From the NCBI RefSeq assembly GCF_900111555.1, contig NZ_FOHZ01000003.1, forward strand, positions 217,597 through 281,596: a DNA stretch of 64,000 bases. Reading direction: 5' to 3'. A model generated the notes under the pieces. That model did not search any database, was not told the DNA's origin, and saw only the letters and a list, made by a program, of their open reading frames with translations. This document shows positions 1 through 8,262 of this stretch, piece after piece (within the stretch, counting starts at the first letter, position 1; every line of letters starts with the position of its first letter). A program made the translations under genes and the position numbers. The DNA is from Marinobacter segnicrescens. GTDB taxonomy: Bacteria > Pseudomonadota > Gammaproteobacteria > Pseudomonadales > Oleiphilaceae.

Positions 1-254
1 GCCACGAAAGGACCGAGAAACCCCTGCTCCAGAGCTGAGCTGCCCTTCGGTGCCAACAGGGAGATTGCGGTTACGATGTGAAGATCAAGGGTCGGGTCAT
101 TGCAGGCCCGCTCGTAAAGTGCGTTAGCCAGCCTGACGGGCTTGCCCAGCCCCAGGGGCAGCCCCAGCACAATACGCTTGCCAACCCGCTCAATAACCGC
201 ATCCACACAGGCGTCAGCCGTGGGTGCCATGATGTCTTCCGGTATTTCAGACAT
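1..254 (-). CDS. Acetyl-CoA hydrolase/transferase family protein, N-terminal part only
   Basis: The reading frame runs off the left edge, so only about 84 N-terminal residues are visible. They read MSEIPEDIMAPTADACVDAV and continue with LPLGLGKPVRLANALYERA and HIVTAISLLAPKGSSALEQG, which fit the start of the acetyl-CoA hydrolase/CoA-transferase family (CoA thioester hydrolysis or CoA transfer to a carboxylate in the cytoplasm). The ATG at 254 follows a GGGAGG about 12 bases upstream. The acyl substrate and the total length cannot be judged from this piece. The gene is transcribed away from the rest of the window. Confidence 0.75.
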   Translation of the reverse strand, partial: MSEIPEDIMAPTADACVDAVIERVGKRIVLGLPLGLGKPVRLANALYERACNDPTLDLHIVTAISLLAPKGSSALEQGFLGPFV

Positions 255-351
255 GGATAGATCACGCCTCCCTGGGTGCAAGCAATGGGAGGATCATCCC
301 ATGTCACCAGAAGGCTGACAAATCCGTTGAAGCGAGGTGATGAGCTGGGGC

Positions 352-672
352 TCAGAAGTTCCAGCGCAGGTTGAGGGCAGCGCCTTCGTTGATCAGGGCG
401 ATGGAGTGGTCCGGCTGTGCGGATTCAGAGGCAAAACGGCGACCATGGCGATCGGCAGAGTCCGACAGGCGCCAGCTGAGCAGGCGGGAGCCCAGGTCCA
501 GCAAGGCATCCTCGTCGTCATAGATAAAATCACCTGACATGCGATCCTGGATCTCCGAGGGATTACCATTATAGATTTCGGTGGGCAGAGCCTCTCGTTC
601 ACCCGCCTCAGCACGGACGACAAAGGCCACCGTATTCAGGATCAGAAGGGCAACGAAAAGGCGAAGGATCAT
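352..672 (-). CDS. Small exported protein of unknown function
   Basis: This 106-residue product starts with a hydrophobic segment (MILRLFVALLILNTVAFVV) followed by small residues, which looks like a signal peptide, so it is probably exported to the periplasm. The mature part is acidic in its first half (YDDEDALLDLGSRLLSW) and ends in LRWNF, a C-terminal Phe as seen in many outer-membrane or periplasmic proteins. I do not recognise a family. It sits alone between the acetyl-CoA hydrolase gene and the aldo-keto reductase, all on the minus strand, with 97 bases to the former. The call as a gene rests on the signal peptide and a good frame. Confidence 0.6.
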   Translation of the reverse strand: MILRLFVALLILNTVAFVVRAEAGEREALPTEIYNGNPSEIQDRMSGDFIYDDEDALLDLGSRLLSWRLSDSADRHGRRFASESAQPDHSIALINEGAALNLRWNF

Positions 673-862
673 GGGATTTCTGCCTGCGAAGTCACTTGTA
701 AAATGGATTTAACAATTATGACCAAAGTCTAACGGTTTGCACACAGAACTCTGTGACTGGATGCACAGCAGAAGGGACGTTTCAGAAACAGTTTGTCTTT
801 GAATGTAACAAAATGTATCCACCCCGGAAACAGGTCACAGACGACCTGCGCCGGGGTACTCA

Positions 863-881
863 ACAGGCCATCCTGGCCTGT
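863..881. terminator. Perfect 8-bp hairpin downstream of the aldo-keto reductase gene
   Basis: Arms ACAGGCCA and TGGCCTGT enclose a TCC loop, 16 bases past the stop codon of the minus-strand gene at 897. There is no T-run on either side, so it is a weak candidate for an intrinsic terminator. The GCCA-TCC-TGGC heart resembles the inner hairpins of the repeats at 15040 and 31482. The remaining bases from 673 to 896 show no gene. Confidence 0.4.
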
Positions 882-896
882 CGGCAAGGTGGGTTT

Positions 897-1934
897 TCAC
901 GGGCAGGGGTAGGTAAATTCCTGGTGCAGTCCTTCCAATGCATCGAGCACCTCATCGCTGAGGCTGATGCTCACCGAATCCATGTTCTCCCGCAGCTGTT
1001 CCATGGTAGTGGCCCCAATAATATTGCTGGTTACAAAGCGGCGGCTGTTCACCCAGGCCAGGGCCAGGTGTGCCGGTGTCAGACCATGGGCTCTGGCCAG
1101 GTCGCAATACGCGCGGATGGCCTTTTCGGCACGTTCGCCCTGGTAGCGGACGAAGCGTTTGAATAGGGTAATCCGTGCGTTCTCCGGCCGCTGACCGTCC
1201 AGGTACTTGCCGGTGAGCATGCCGAACGCCAGCGGCGAATAGGCCAGCAGGCCGACATCTTCACGGTGGGCCACTTCCGCCAGGCCCTGCTCGAAAGTCC
1301 GGTTCAGCAGGTTATAGGGATTCTGGATGGACACCGGACGGGGCCAGCCATTCTGCTCGGCCAGCTGCAGGTACTTCATGGTGCCCCAGGGCGTTTCATT
1401 GGACAGGCCGATGTGGCGGACCTTGCCTTCCTGCACCAGCTCATGGAGGGCGTCCAGGGTTTCCTCGATGGGCGTGAAATCCTCGTCCTCGCGATGACGG
1501 TAACCCAGCTTGCCGAAGAAATTGGTATTCCGGTCCGGCCAATGCACCTGGTACAGATCGATGTAGTCCGTCTGCAGTCGTTTGAGGCTGGCATCACAGG
1601 CTTCGCGGATGTGTTCCCGGGTCAGGCGCGGGCCGTTACGCAGGTAGGTGAGCCCGTTGCCGGGACCTGCCACCTTCGAGGCTATTACCAGGTCATCCCG
1701 GCGTCCCCGACGTGCCAGCCAGTTACCCAGGTATTGTTCGGTCAGACCCTGGGTTTCAGCCTTCGGCGGGACCGGGTACATTTCTGCAGCATCGATGAAG
1801 TTGATGCCTTCACCGGTAGCGTAGTCCAGTTGCTCGAAGGCTTCCTGCTCGGTGTTCTGCTCCCCCCAGGTCATGGTGCCCAGGCAGATCAGGCTCACGT
1901 CCAGGTCGGTACGGCCCAGTCTTCGCTTTTCCAT
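897..1934 (-). CDS. tas: NADP(H)-dependent aldo-keto reductase, Tas-like
   Basis: A 345-residue aldo-keto reductase with a TIM-barrel fold, cytoplasmic, reducing aldehydes or ketones with NADPH; the true substrate is unknown. It opens with MEKRRLGRTDLDVSLICLGT, and the segments INFIDAAEMYP (catalytic Asp and Tyr), VIASKVAG (Lys) and YQVHWPDRNT (His) supply the family tetrad. The insert around NTNFFGKLGYRH is typical of the Tas subgroup. The start chosen at 1934 has a strong GGAGGAAGG just upstream; an ATG 12 codons earlier lacks one. It is transcribed alone, divergently from the glycosyltransferase gene. Confidence 0.88.
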   Translation of the reverse strand: MEKRRLGRTDLDVSLICLGTMTWGEQNTEQEAFEQLDYATGEGINFIDAAEMYPVPPKAETQGLTEQYLGNWLARRGRRDDLVIASKVAGPGNGLTYLRNGPRLTREHIREACDASLKRLQTDYIDLYQVHWPDRNTNFFGKLGYRHREDEDFTPIEETLDALHELVQEGKVRHIGLSNETPWGTMKYLQLAEQNGWPRPVSIQNPYNLLNRTFEQGLAEVAHREDVGLLAYSPLAFGMLTGKYLDGQRPENARITLFKRFVRYQGERAEKAIRAYCDLARAHGLTPAHLALAWVNSRRFVTSNIIGATTMEQLRENMDSVSISLSDEVLDALEGLHQEFTYPCP

Positions 1935-2133
1935 CCTTCCTCCTACGGCTTGGTTAATCTCACTCTGCACGCCCGGGTCAGTCCTGGCGTGGGTTTCAAG
2001 GGAATGTCACAACACTGAAGTCTGACGGTCATATTTGATTTCCATAGTGAGTATATGGAAAACAAGTCAGTTGTCTCGTTAATGGACCAAGAGGTTAACC
2101 GCAACCACCCGAATCATCCAGCAAGGTCTCTGA

Positions 2134-3351
2134 ATGAACACAGTCAGTAGTCAGCCCCCTCCTCGCCGGATCACGATCGTCTCGGAAACCTTTGCTCCGG
2201 AGATCAACGGGGTGGCCAACACCCTGAAACAGCTGTGCCGGGGGCTGTGTACTCGGGGCCATGAGGTACAGGTGGTACGACCAGCCCAGACCGGGGACAA
2301 GGGCGTAGGTGAGCTCCCAGAGCCTGGCATTGTCTTGCACCATGACCTGGTGCGGGTAGCAGGCCTGCCCCTGCCAGGCTACCCGGGCCTGCAAGTCGGG
2401 CTGACTCGCCGGCGGCGACTATCTGACCTGTGGCGGCAGAAGCGTCCTGACCTGGTATACGTAGCGACCCAGGGCCCGCTCGGGGTGGTGGCAGTTGCCG
2501 CCGCCAGGGAATTGGGCATTCCGGTTTGCTCGGGCTTTCATACCAACTTCCACAGCTACAGCCGGCATTACCATGCGGCCTTCCTCTCACGCCTGCTGGA
2601 ACGCTACGGGCGCTGGTTTCACAACCGCACCGCCCTCACCCTGGTACCGACCCGGGCCATGGCAGCGCGGATCCAGGCAATGGGAATCCATCCCGTGGGG
2701 CTCTGGAGCCGGGGCGTCGACTGCCAGCTGTTCGCTCCCGGCAAACGGGACCCGGGGTTACGTGAGGCCTGGGGGCTGCAGCCACAGGACCGGGCGGTAC
2801 TCTACGTGGGCAGGCTCGCATCAGAGAAGAACCTGCAGCTGGCCGTCTCCTGTTTCGAGCGGGTACGCGCCCTGCACCCGAAGGCAAGGTTCGTGCTGGT
2901 CGGTGACGGGCCGCAACGCAGGCGACTGCAGGCCAGGCATCCCGACTACATTTTCTGCGGTGTCCGCAAGGGGGAAGACCTGGCCCGGCACTATGCCTCC
3001 GGCGACCTGTTCCTGTTCCCCAGCAAGACCGACACTTTCGGCAATGTGGTGACAGAAGCCATGGCCAGCGGGCTGGCGGTGGTGGCCTTTGACGATGCGG
3101 CGGCCAGTGAGCATATCCGTCACCAGGAGAACGGCATGATCGCCGCCCTGGACGATGATGAGGCCTTTGTAGAACACGCCTTGACCCTGGCCCAGCAGAA
3201 CACCTTGCTGGGCAACATCCGCCAACAGGCGCGACTGGATGCACTGGACCTTGACTGGGCCAGCCAGGTGGAGCAATTCGAACAACTCACCCTCACCCTC
3301 AAGAGGAGGGACCGCTGCCATGCCGTCACCCCGGGTATCCCGCTTCTTTGA
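2134..3351 (+). CDS. Glycosyltransferase, family 4 (GT-B fold)
   Basis: This 405-residue protein begins ITIVSETFAPEINGVANTL after a short leader, the glycine-rich acceptor-side start of GT4 enzymes related to GDP-mannose-dependent alpha-mannosyltransferases. The C-terminal half carries VLYVGRLASEKNLQL and FLFPSKTDTFGNVVTEAMASG, the nucleotide-sugar site with the E-x7-E-like element. It probably glycosylates a lipid at the inner face of the cytoplasmic membrane; donor and acceptor are not readable from sequence. Its 3' end overlaps the PAP2 phosphatase gene by 32 bases, so the two are almost certainly co-translated and act in one pathway. The start ATG follows AAGG and is not strongly marked. 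Confidence 0.85.
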   Translation: MNTVSSQPPPRRITIVSETFAPEINGVANTLKQLCRGLCTRGHEVQVVRPAQTGDKGVGELPEPGIVLHHDLVRVAGLPLPGYPGLQVGLTRRRRLSDLWRQKRPDLVYVATQGPLGVVAVAAARELGIPVCSGFHTNFHSYSRHYHAAFLSRLLERYGRWFHNRTALTLVPTRAMAARIQAMGIHPVGLWSRGVDCQLFAPGKRDPGLREAWGLQPQDRAVLYVGRLASEKNLQLAVSCFERVRALHPKARFVLVGDGPQRRRLQARHPDYIFCGVRKGEDLARHYASGDLFLFPSKTDTFGNVVTEAMASGLAVVAFDDAAASEHIRHQENGMIAALDDDEAFVEHALTLAQQNTLLGNIRQQARLDALDLDWASQVEQFEQLTLTLKRRDRCHAVTPGIPLL

Positions 3352-3901
3352 CCAGGTCGACCAGGCGGAATTTGCCTTCTGCCGGATGATTAACAGCAGC
3401 CTGCGCTTTCGGCCGGTCACCATGCTGTTCCAGGTGGTCAGCCGGCTCGGGGACGGTTGGCTCTGGTATGCGCTGATCCTGTCCCTGCCGCTGATGTATC
3501 CGGATGAAGGGCTGGCGATTGCGTTGCTGATGACCGGCGCCGGGCTCACCTGCACCCTCACCTACAAATGCCTCAAGCGAACCCTGGTGCGGGAGCGACC
3601 CTTTATCTCATTCCCGGTTATCCATTGTGGTACACCGCCGCTGGACCGCTACAGCTTTCCCTCGGGCCACACACTTCATGCGGTCTGCTTCACCACCGTA
3701 CTGGCACTGACCCTGCCGGCGCTGGCCCTTGTGGTACTCCCGTTTACCCTGGCGGTGGCAGCGTCGCGGGTTGTGCTCGGACTGCACTACCCCAGCGATG
3801 TCCTGGCCGGCGCGCTGGTTGGTGGCGTGATGGGCGTAGTCTGGGTGGCGCTGGGTGCAGGGCCGCTGCTGGCATGGTTTGGCACAGTCGCGGCAGGTTG
3901 A
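3320..3901 (+). CDS. PAP2-family membrane phosphatase
   Basis: A 193-residue integral membrane phosphatase of the type-2 phosphatidic acid phosphatase family. The three motifs are present: KRTLVRERP, SFPSGHTLHA and SRVVLGLHYPSD, giving the catalytic His residues and Asp. Several hydrophobic segments surround them (GWLWYALILSLPL, TTVLALTLPALALVVLPF, AGALVGGVMGVVWVAL). Likely substrates are lipid phosphates or undecaprenyl pyrophosphate at the periplasmic face. The start at 3320 is set by AAGAGGAGGG nine bases upstream, inside the end of the glycosyltransferase gene. Coupling to that gene suggests a role in making or trimming a glycolipid, which is inference. Confidence 0.88.
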   Translation: MPSPRVSRFFDQVDQAEFAFCRMINSSLRFRPVTMLFQVVSRLGDGWLWYALILSLPLMYPDEGLAIALLMTGAGLTCTLTYKCLKRTLVRERPFISFPVIHCGTPPLDRYSFPSGHTLHAVCFTTVLALTLPALALVVLPFTLAVAASRVVLGLHYPSDVLAGALVGGVMGVVWVALGAGPLLAWFGTVAAG

Positions 3902-3920
3902 GAGCACTTGCTGGCCGGGC

Positions 3921-4985
3921 CTATTCGAACAGTCGTAACTGGGTAATCGGCGCGCTGTCTTCCCGGAACCTTACCCCTACGCCGAGCAGACGAACAGGCC
4001 GGTGTTCGTCTGTCACCAGTTCATCGAGCAGGGGCAGGAACTCCCCGGCTACCGGCATGGCGTCCGGCCCCGGCTCTCTTACCCGCTCCAGGGTGTGGGT
4101 AGAGAAATCGCTGTAGCGGACCTTGATAAACAGTTTGTGCAGGGGCTTGTGACTGCCCTTACGCTCCAGCCGGCGGTGCAAGTCGTCCACGAGGCTTGTC
4201 ATGACCTGCTGGCAGGCCTCCTTGCCCGGCAGGTCCCGGGAGAAAGTGCGCTCGACACTGACCGACTTGGCCACCCGTGTAACGACCACCGGGCGGTCAT
4301 CCCGGCCATGGGCCATATGCCAAAGGCGAAGGCCCTGTTTGCCGAACAGCCGGACCAGCTCTGCTTCACCGGCCTCCCTGAGGTCACCGCAGGTCTGCAG
4401 GCCCCGGTCATTGAGCTTGCCGGCGGTAACAGGCCCGACTCCGGACAGTTTTTCCACCGGCAATACCTTGACGAAATCATCCACCTGTTCCGGGGTAATC
4501 ACGAACAGGCCGTCCGGTTTGTTCCAGTCGCTGGCGATCTTGGCCAGGAACTTGTTCGGGGCGACGCCGGCGGACACGGTAATCCCGATACGCTCCCACA
4601 CCTGCTGGCGAATATGGCGGGCCATCAGGGTGGCGCTGCCCTGGAAGGCCTCCACCTCACTGACATCCAGGAAGGCCTCATCCAGCGACAGGGGTTCCAC
4701 CAGGTCGGTCAGCTCCCGGAAGATGGCCATCACCTGGCGGGAGACCTCCCGGTAGCGGGGCATGTCCAGGGGCACCATGACCAGCTCCGGGCACAAGCGC
4801 CGGGCCTCGCCCCCGGGCATGGCGGAGCGCACACCGAAGGCCCGGGCGCGGTAGTTGCAGGTGGTCACCACGCCGCGTCCACTCTGGCCACCCACGGCAA
4901 TGGGTACCTCCCGTAATGAGGGATCGTCCCGCATTTCTACCGCGGCATAGAAACAGTCGCAGTCGATGTGGATGATCTTGCGCAC
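3921..4985 (-). CDS. dinB: DNA polymerase IV (translesion, Y family)
   Basis: A 354-residue Y-family polymerase that copies past DNA lesions and lacks proofreading. The palm motifs [14 protein letters not shown] and SLDEAFLDV hold the metal-binding acidic residues. A helix-hairpin-helix follows at [12 protein letters not shown], and a little-finger domain closes the protein. The last residues, TQLRLFE, match a sliding-clamp-binding QLxLF motif. The start is a GTG, giving [10 protein letters not shown], the same opening as the Escherichia coli enzyme. A LexA box lies 17-32 bases upstream of the start codon, so it should be SOS-induced. It is convergent with the PAP2 gene, with 19 bases between the stops. 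Confidence 0.95.
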   Translation of the reverse strand: MRKIIHIDCDCFYAAVEMRDDPSLREVPIAVGGQSGRGVVTTCNYRARAFGVRSAMPGGEARRLCPELVMVPLDMPRYREVSRQVMAIFRELTDLVEPLSLDEAFLDVSEVEAFQGSATLMARHIRQQVWERIGITVSAGVAPNKFLAKIASDWNKPDGLFVITPEQVDDFVKVLPVEKLSGVGPVTAGKLNDRGLQTCGDLREAGEAELVRLFGKQGLRLWHMAHGRDDRPVVVTRVAKSVSVERTFSRDLPGKEACQQVMTSLVDDLHRRLERKGSHKPLHKLFIKVRYSDFSTHTLERVREPGPDAMPVAGEFLPLLDELVTDEHRPVRLLGVGVRFREDSAPITQLRLFE

Positions 4986-5001
4986 CAGGTTACGGCAGCC
5001 T

Positions 5002-5017
5002 CTGTATAAACGTACAG
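5002..5017 (-). promoter_or_regulatory. LexA (SOS) box of dinB
   Basis: The 16-mer CTGTATAAACGTACAG fits the gammaproteobacterial LexA operator CTGT-N8-ACAG with both outer half-sites exact. It lies just upstream of the dinB GTG start, where LexA would block transcription. On the other side it is 74 bases from the DUF1244 start, so it could also touch that promoter. Confidence 0.85.
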
Positions 5018-5090
5018 CCTTGTATCTTACGCGCTGTTGCCGAGAATGTCAGACATTTGCAGGCCATTCCCGGCACAGGAACCTGAAACC

Positions 5091-5384
5091 ATGAACAATG
5101 AATTTTCCGGCCAGACCCGCACCGAGATCGAGGCGGCGGCCTTCCGCCGGCTGGTCAGCCATCTGCAGACCCATACCGAGGTCCAGAACATCGACCTGAT
5201 GAACCTGGCCGGCTTCTGCCGCAACTGCCTGTCCAAATGGATGCGATCCGAGGCAGAAGAGCGCGGCATCGCACTGACCGATGCCGAAGCGCGGGAGCAT
5301 ATCTATGGTATGCCCTACGACGACTGGAAAGCCAGGTATCAGCAGGGCCCGAAACAGCCCCATAGCGGAGACCACAGGGAATGA
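5091..5384 (+). CDS. DUF1244 family protein
   Basis: A small 97-residue soluble protein recognised by NLAGFCRNCLSKWM followed by AREHIYGMPYDDWKA, the hallmark of the DUF1244 family. No function is established for the family as far as I know. The paired Cys in CRNC could bind a metal, which is speculation. The start at 5091 (MNNEFSG) is preferred over an ATG 18 codons earlier because the upstream extension overlaps the dinB promoter region and looks non-coding. Its stop overlaps the next start by four bases (ATGA), so it is translationally coupled to the HopJ-like gene and, through it, to minC. Confidence 0.85.
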   Translation: MNNEFSGQTRTEIEAAAFRRLVSHLQTHTEVQNIDLMNLAGFCRNCLSKWMRSEAEERGIALTDAEAREHIYGMPYDDWKARYQQGPKQPHSGDHRE

Positions 5385-5758
5385 ACATCAATGAAGCCGT
5401 CCGCATTCACCTCGCATCCCTGGCGGCCGGCCACTCGGACTTCGAGGACACCCTCGCACTGGTTGGCCGGTACTTTGATTACTCGCCCACTGGTTTCCGT
5501 AATGGGCCGCTGTACAATGCCGCCGGCGAGAACGAGGGTTCCTGCAAGGTGTTTGCCCTGGCCCAGTTCAGCAACCTGAACGAGGCCCAGGCCCTGGCAC
5601 TGTTCGGCCGTCACTATCGTGATGTGCTTGACGACCCGGCCGGCAGCAGCCATGGCAATATTCGTCAGTTCATGGCCACCGGTTGGTCCGGTATCGCTTT
5701 CGATGGCCCGGCCCTGAGGCCCCAGACCACATCCACAATCCAGGACACGCAAGCATGA
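5381..5758 (+). CDS. HopJ-family protein
   Basis: A 125-residue protein with YFDYSPTGFRNGPLYN and GENEGSCKVFALAQFSNL, the conserved core of the family named HopJ type III effector. The name comes from a plant pathogen; in free-living bacteria there is no reason to think it is secreted, and its role is unknown. It contains GRHYRDVL and a Gly/Trp-rich C-terminal part. It overlaps the DUF1244 gene upstream and minC downstream, each by an ATGA, so the three are probably translated together. No secretion genes lie nearby. Confidence 0.85.
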   Translation: MNINEAVRIHLASLAAGHSDFEDTLALVGRYFDYSPTGFRNGPLYNAAGENEGSCKVFALAQFSNLNEAQALALFGRHYRDVLDDPAGSSHGNIRQFMATGWSGIAFDGPALRPQTTSTIQDTQA

Positions 5759-6531
5759 CCGACGCGCTGCAGGCCAATGACCGGCCCGCCTTCCAGCTCA
5801 AGGGCACCACCGTCTCCCTGACCGCCCTCGAGTTGGCCTACTTTGACGAGGAATCCTTCGAAGCAGCCCTGCGGGAGAAAATCCGCCAGGCCCCGGGCTT
5901 TTTCCGGAACATTCCCATCCTCATCAGCCTCGATCACTACCAAGGCCCGACCGCCGAGCTGGATTTCTTCAAGCTGTTGGGAATCTGTCGGCGCCACGAC
6001 ATCCATGTAGTGGGTGTACGGGGCGGCGATGAGGACCAGCGCCGGCTGGCGCGTCATGCTGCCATCGCGGTGCTACCAGGCAGCGGCCAGAATGACAGGC
6101 CCTCGTCGCCGGAAAAAGGCCCCGAAACCGGTCCGGCAGCAGAGAGTGGAACGGACGCACCCAACGCTGAAAGCACCCCCGCCAACCCGGCGCCGGCCCG
6201 CATCGTGTCGCAGCCGGTGCGTTCCGGCCAGCAGGTTTACGCCCCTGAAGGGGATTTAATTATCCTTGCGCCGGTTCAGGCTGGCGCCGAAGTACTGGCG
6301 GCAGGTAACATTCATGTATATGGCCCCTTGCGCGGCAGAGCGCTTGCCGGCGTCCATGGCCAGGAAGAGGCACGGGTGTTCTGCCAGTCCCTGGAGGCAG
6401 AGCTTGTGTCCATTGCCGGCCACTATAAAATCTCGGAAGATCTGCAGGAGCGCGGCTGGAAAGCCCCGGTGCAGATCCAGCTCAGGGACGACCTGCTGGT
6501 GGTCACACCACTTGACCGCTCCCCGGGCTGA
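5755..6531 (+). CDS. minC: Septum site-determining protein MinC
   Basis: The inhibitor of FtsZ ring formation at the cell poles, 258 residues. The N-terminal FtsZ-inhibiting domain starts FQLKGTTVSLTALEL. A variable Pro/Ala-rich linker (about residues 115-150) separates it from the C-terminal beta-helix, seen in PVRSGQQVYAPEGDLIIL, NIHVYGPLRGRALAG and ARVFCQSLEAELVSIAG, which binds MinD and itself. The start at 5755 overlaps the HopJ-like stop by four bases. minD follows after 43 bases, giving the standard minCDE order. Confidence 0.96.
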   Translation: MTDALQANDRPAFQLKGTTVSLTALELAYFDEESFEAALREKIRQAPGFFRNIPILISLDHYQGPTAELDFFKLLGICRRHDIHVVGVRGGDEDQRRLARHAAIAVLPGSGQNDRPSSPEKGPETGPAAESGTDAPNAESTPANPAPARIVSQPVRSGQQVYAPEGDLIILAPVQAGAEVLAAGNIHVYGPLRGRALAGVHGQEEARVFCQSLEAELVSIAGHYKISEDLQERGWKAPVQIQLRDDLLVVTPLDRSPG

Positions 6532-6574
6532 CCCCCTGACAAAAAATCAATCATCAGCAGACAGGACCGCAACC

Positions 6575-7384
6575 TTGGCTAGAATCATCGTTGTCACATC
6601 AGGAAAAGGCGGGGTCGGCAAGACCACCACCAGTGCTTCCATCAGTACCGGTCTGGCCCGCCGCGGGCACAAGACCGTGGTGATCGATTTTGACGTGGGC
6701 CTGCGTAACCTGGACCTGATCATGAACTGTGAGCGTCGGGTGGTGTATGACTTCGTTAACGTCATCCAGGGCGACGCCAGCCTCAACCAGGCCCTTATCC
6801 GGGACAAGCGGGTTGATACGCTCTACATCCTGCCCGCCTCCCAGACCCGGGAGAAAGAAGCCCTGACCAAGGAAGGCGTGGAAAAAGTCATCAACGAGCT
6901 GTCAGAAACCTTCGACTATATCGTTTGCGACTCCCCCGCCGGCATCGAGCATGGCGCGCTGATGGCGCTGTACTACGCCGACGAGGCAATCGTGGTCACC
7001 AACCCCGAGGTATCCTCGGTGCGGGACTCCGACCGCATTCTCGGTATCCTGCAAAGCAAGTCCCGCCGGGCTGAGATGGGGCAGGATCCCGTCAAGGAAC
7101 ACCTGCTGCTGACGCGGTACAACCCCGATCGCGTTGAGAAGGGCGAAATGCTCTCAGTGGCGGATGTGGAGGAGATCCTTGCCATTCCCCTGCTGGGTGT
7201 CATCCCCGAGTCCCAGGTGGTTCTCAACGCCTCCAACCAGGGCACGCCTGTCATTCTTGAAGATCAGAGTGATGCCGGCCAGGCCTATGACGACGCCGTT
7301 GCACGACTTCTGGGAGAGGAGCGGGAGCACCGCTTCATGAGTTCCCAGAAGAAAGGCTTTTTCGCACGGATGTTCAAGGGGTAA
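6575..7384 (+). CDS. minD: Septum site-determining protein MinD
   Basis: A membrane-bound ATPase that carries MinC to the poles and is driven off by MinE; 269 residues. The deviant Walker A motif GKGGVGKTT lies at residues 10-18, [20 protein letters not shown] follows, and the C-terminal amphipathic helix reads [11 protein letters not shown], the membrane anchor. The start is a TTG at 6575 giving [11 protein letters not shown], which matches the family start exactly; no ATG or GTG lies at a suitable position. CAGGAC at 6562-6567 is the probable ribosome-binding site. The weak start may hold MinD level down relative to MinE. Confidence 0.96.
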   Translation: MARIIVVTSGKGGVGKTTTSASISTGLARRGHKTVVIDFDVGLRNLDLIMNCERRVVYDFVNVIQGDASLNQALIRDKRVDTLYILPASQTREKEALTKEGVEKVINELSETFDYIVCDSPAGIEHGALMALYYADEAIVVTNPEVSSVRDSDRILGILQSKSRRAEMGQDPVKEHLLLTRYNPDRVEKGEMLSVADVEEILAIPLLGVIPESQVVLNASNQGTPVILEDQSDAGQAYDDAVARLLGEEREHRFMSSQKKGFFARMFKG

Positions 7385-7389
7385 ACAGG

Positions 7390-7647
7390 ATGAGCTTCCT
7401 AGATTATTTCCGGTCCCGAAAAAACACGGGGTCGGCGAACGTTGCCAAAGAACGGCTTCAGATTATCGTGGCCCATGAACGGGGCAAGCGCGACCAGCCC
7501 GATTACCTCCCGGAATTGCAGCGGGAACTGGTTGCGGTTATTCGCAAATACGTCCAGATTGACGATGACCAGGTTCAGGTGGAAGTGGACCGTAACGACG
7601 ACTGCTCCGTACTGGAGCTGAACGTTACCCTGCCTGAACGCCGCTAA
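7390..7647 (+). CDS. minE: Cell division topological specificity factor MinE
   Basis: An 85-residue protein that stimulates the MinD ATPase and restricts MinCD to the poles. The N-terminal membrane-targeting segment [10 protein letters not shown] leads into [14 protein letters not shown], the MinD-contact helix, and the C-terminal dimerisation part ends [11 protein letters not shown]. It begins five bases after the minD stop, so the genes are tightly coupled. Length is typical for the family. Confidence 0.96.
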   Translation: MSFLDYFRSRKNTGSANVAKERLQIIVAHERGKRDQPDYLPELQRELVAVIRKYVQIDDDQVQVEVDRNDDCSVLELNVTLPERR

Positions 7648-7703
7648 GCCTGGCGGGTTCGTCTCGCCTGAGCGGGCCCGCCAATCGCAAGGAAGGGAGA
7701 TCC

Positions 7704-8198
7704 ATGACCGTTCTCGCCCGCGACATCATGACGCCCAGCGTCAAGGCTGTTCCCGCATCCTGGACCATGGATCGACTCGCCCGCTTTCTTACCGAAAACG
7801 AAATCACCGGCAGCCCGGTGGTGGACGATCATGGCGATATTGTCGGCATTGCCACCCTCAAGGACATTGCCGAGTTCCGCTGGTCCTCCGACCGCAAACC
7901 CAGGGCCTGGGCCAGGCTGACGCCGGAAGAGCAGAAAGAAGTGCGCCGTCTGCGCATGGCCATCCTGGAAGAAATGACCCGTTTACCTGTCGAAGTTCGC
8001 GATATTATGACCCCACAGGTGTTTTCAGTTGACGAGTCGACTCCGGTGAGAGACATTGCGGATATCATGATGGGAGAACACCTGCATCGCATCTTCGTGA
8101 CACGGGACAAGAAGATCACCGGCATCATCACCACCTATGACATGCTGAAACTGATATCCGACCAATCCCTGACTCGGCGCTGTGCCGACAGCGAGTGA
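7704..8198 (+). CDS. Tandem CBS-domain protein
   Basis: A 164-residue protein made almost entirely of two CBS domains. The first reads ARDIMTPSVKAVPAS with VVDDHGDIVGIATLKD at about residues 5-55; the second reads VRDIMTPQVFSVDES with RIFVTRDKKITGIIT at about residues 95-150. CBS pairs bind adenosyl ligands such as AMP, ATP or SAM and act as energy or ligand sensors. The bridge between them is charged and Arg-rich. No effector domain is attached, so it probably regulates a partner. It starts 56 bases after minE with GGAAGGGAG upstream. The PIN-PhoH gene follows closely. Confidence 0.85.
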   Translation: MTVLARDIMTPSVKAVPASWTMDRLARFLTENEITGSPVVDDHGDIVGIATLKDIAEFRWSSDRKPRAWARLTPEEQKEVRRLRMAILEEMTRLPVEVRDIMTPQVFSVDESTPVRDIADIMMGEHLHRIFVTRDKKITGIITTYDMLKLISDQSLTRRCADSE

Positions 8199-8262
8199 AC
8201 TGCGCATTCACTCCCGGGGACCTGGAGACCGCAAGACGCCTGCCAGAGAGGTATCGCGCCCT

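Noticed and set aside
5381..5758. Type III secretion effector locus
   Set aside because: The HopJ name is inherited; there are no secretion or chaperone genes and the gene is coupled to minC.
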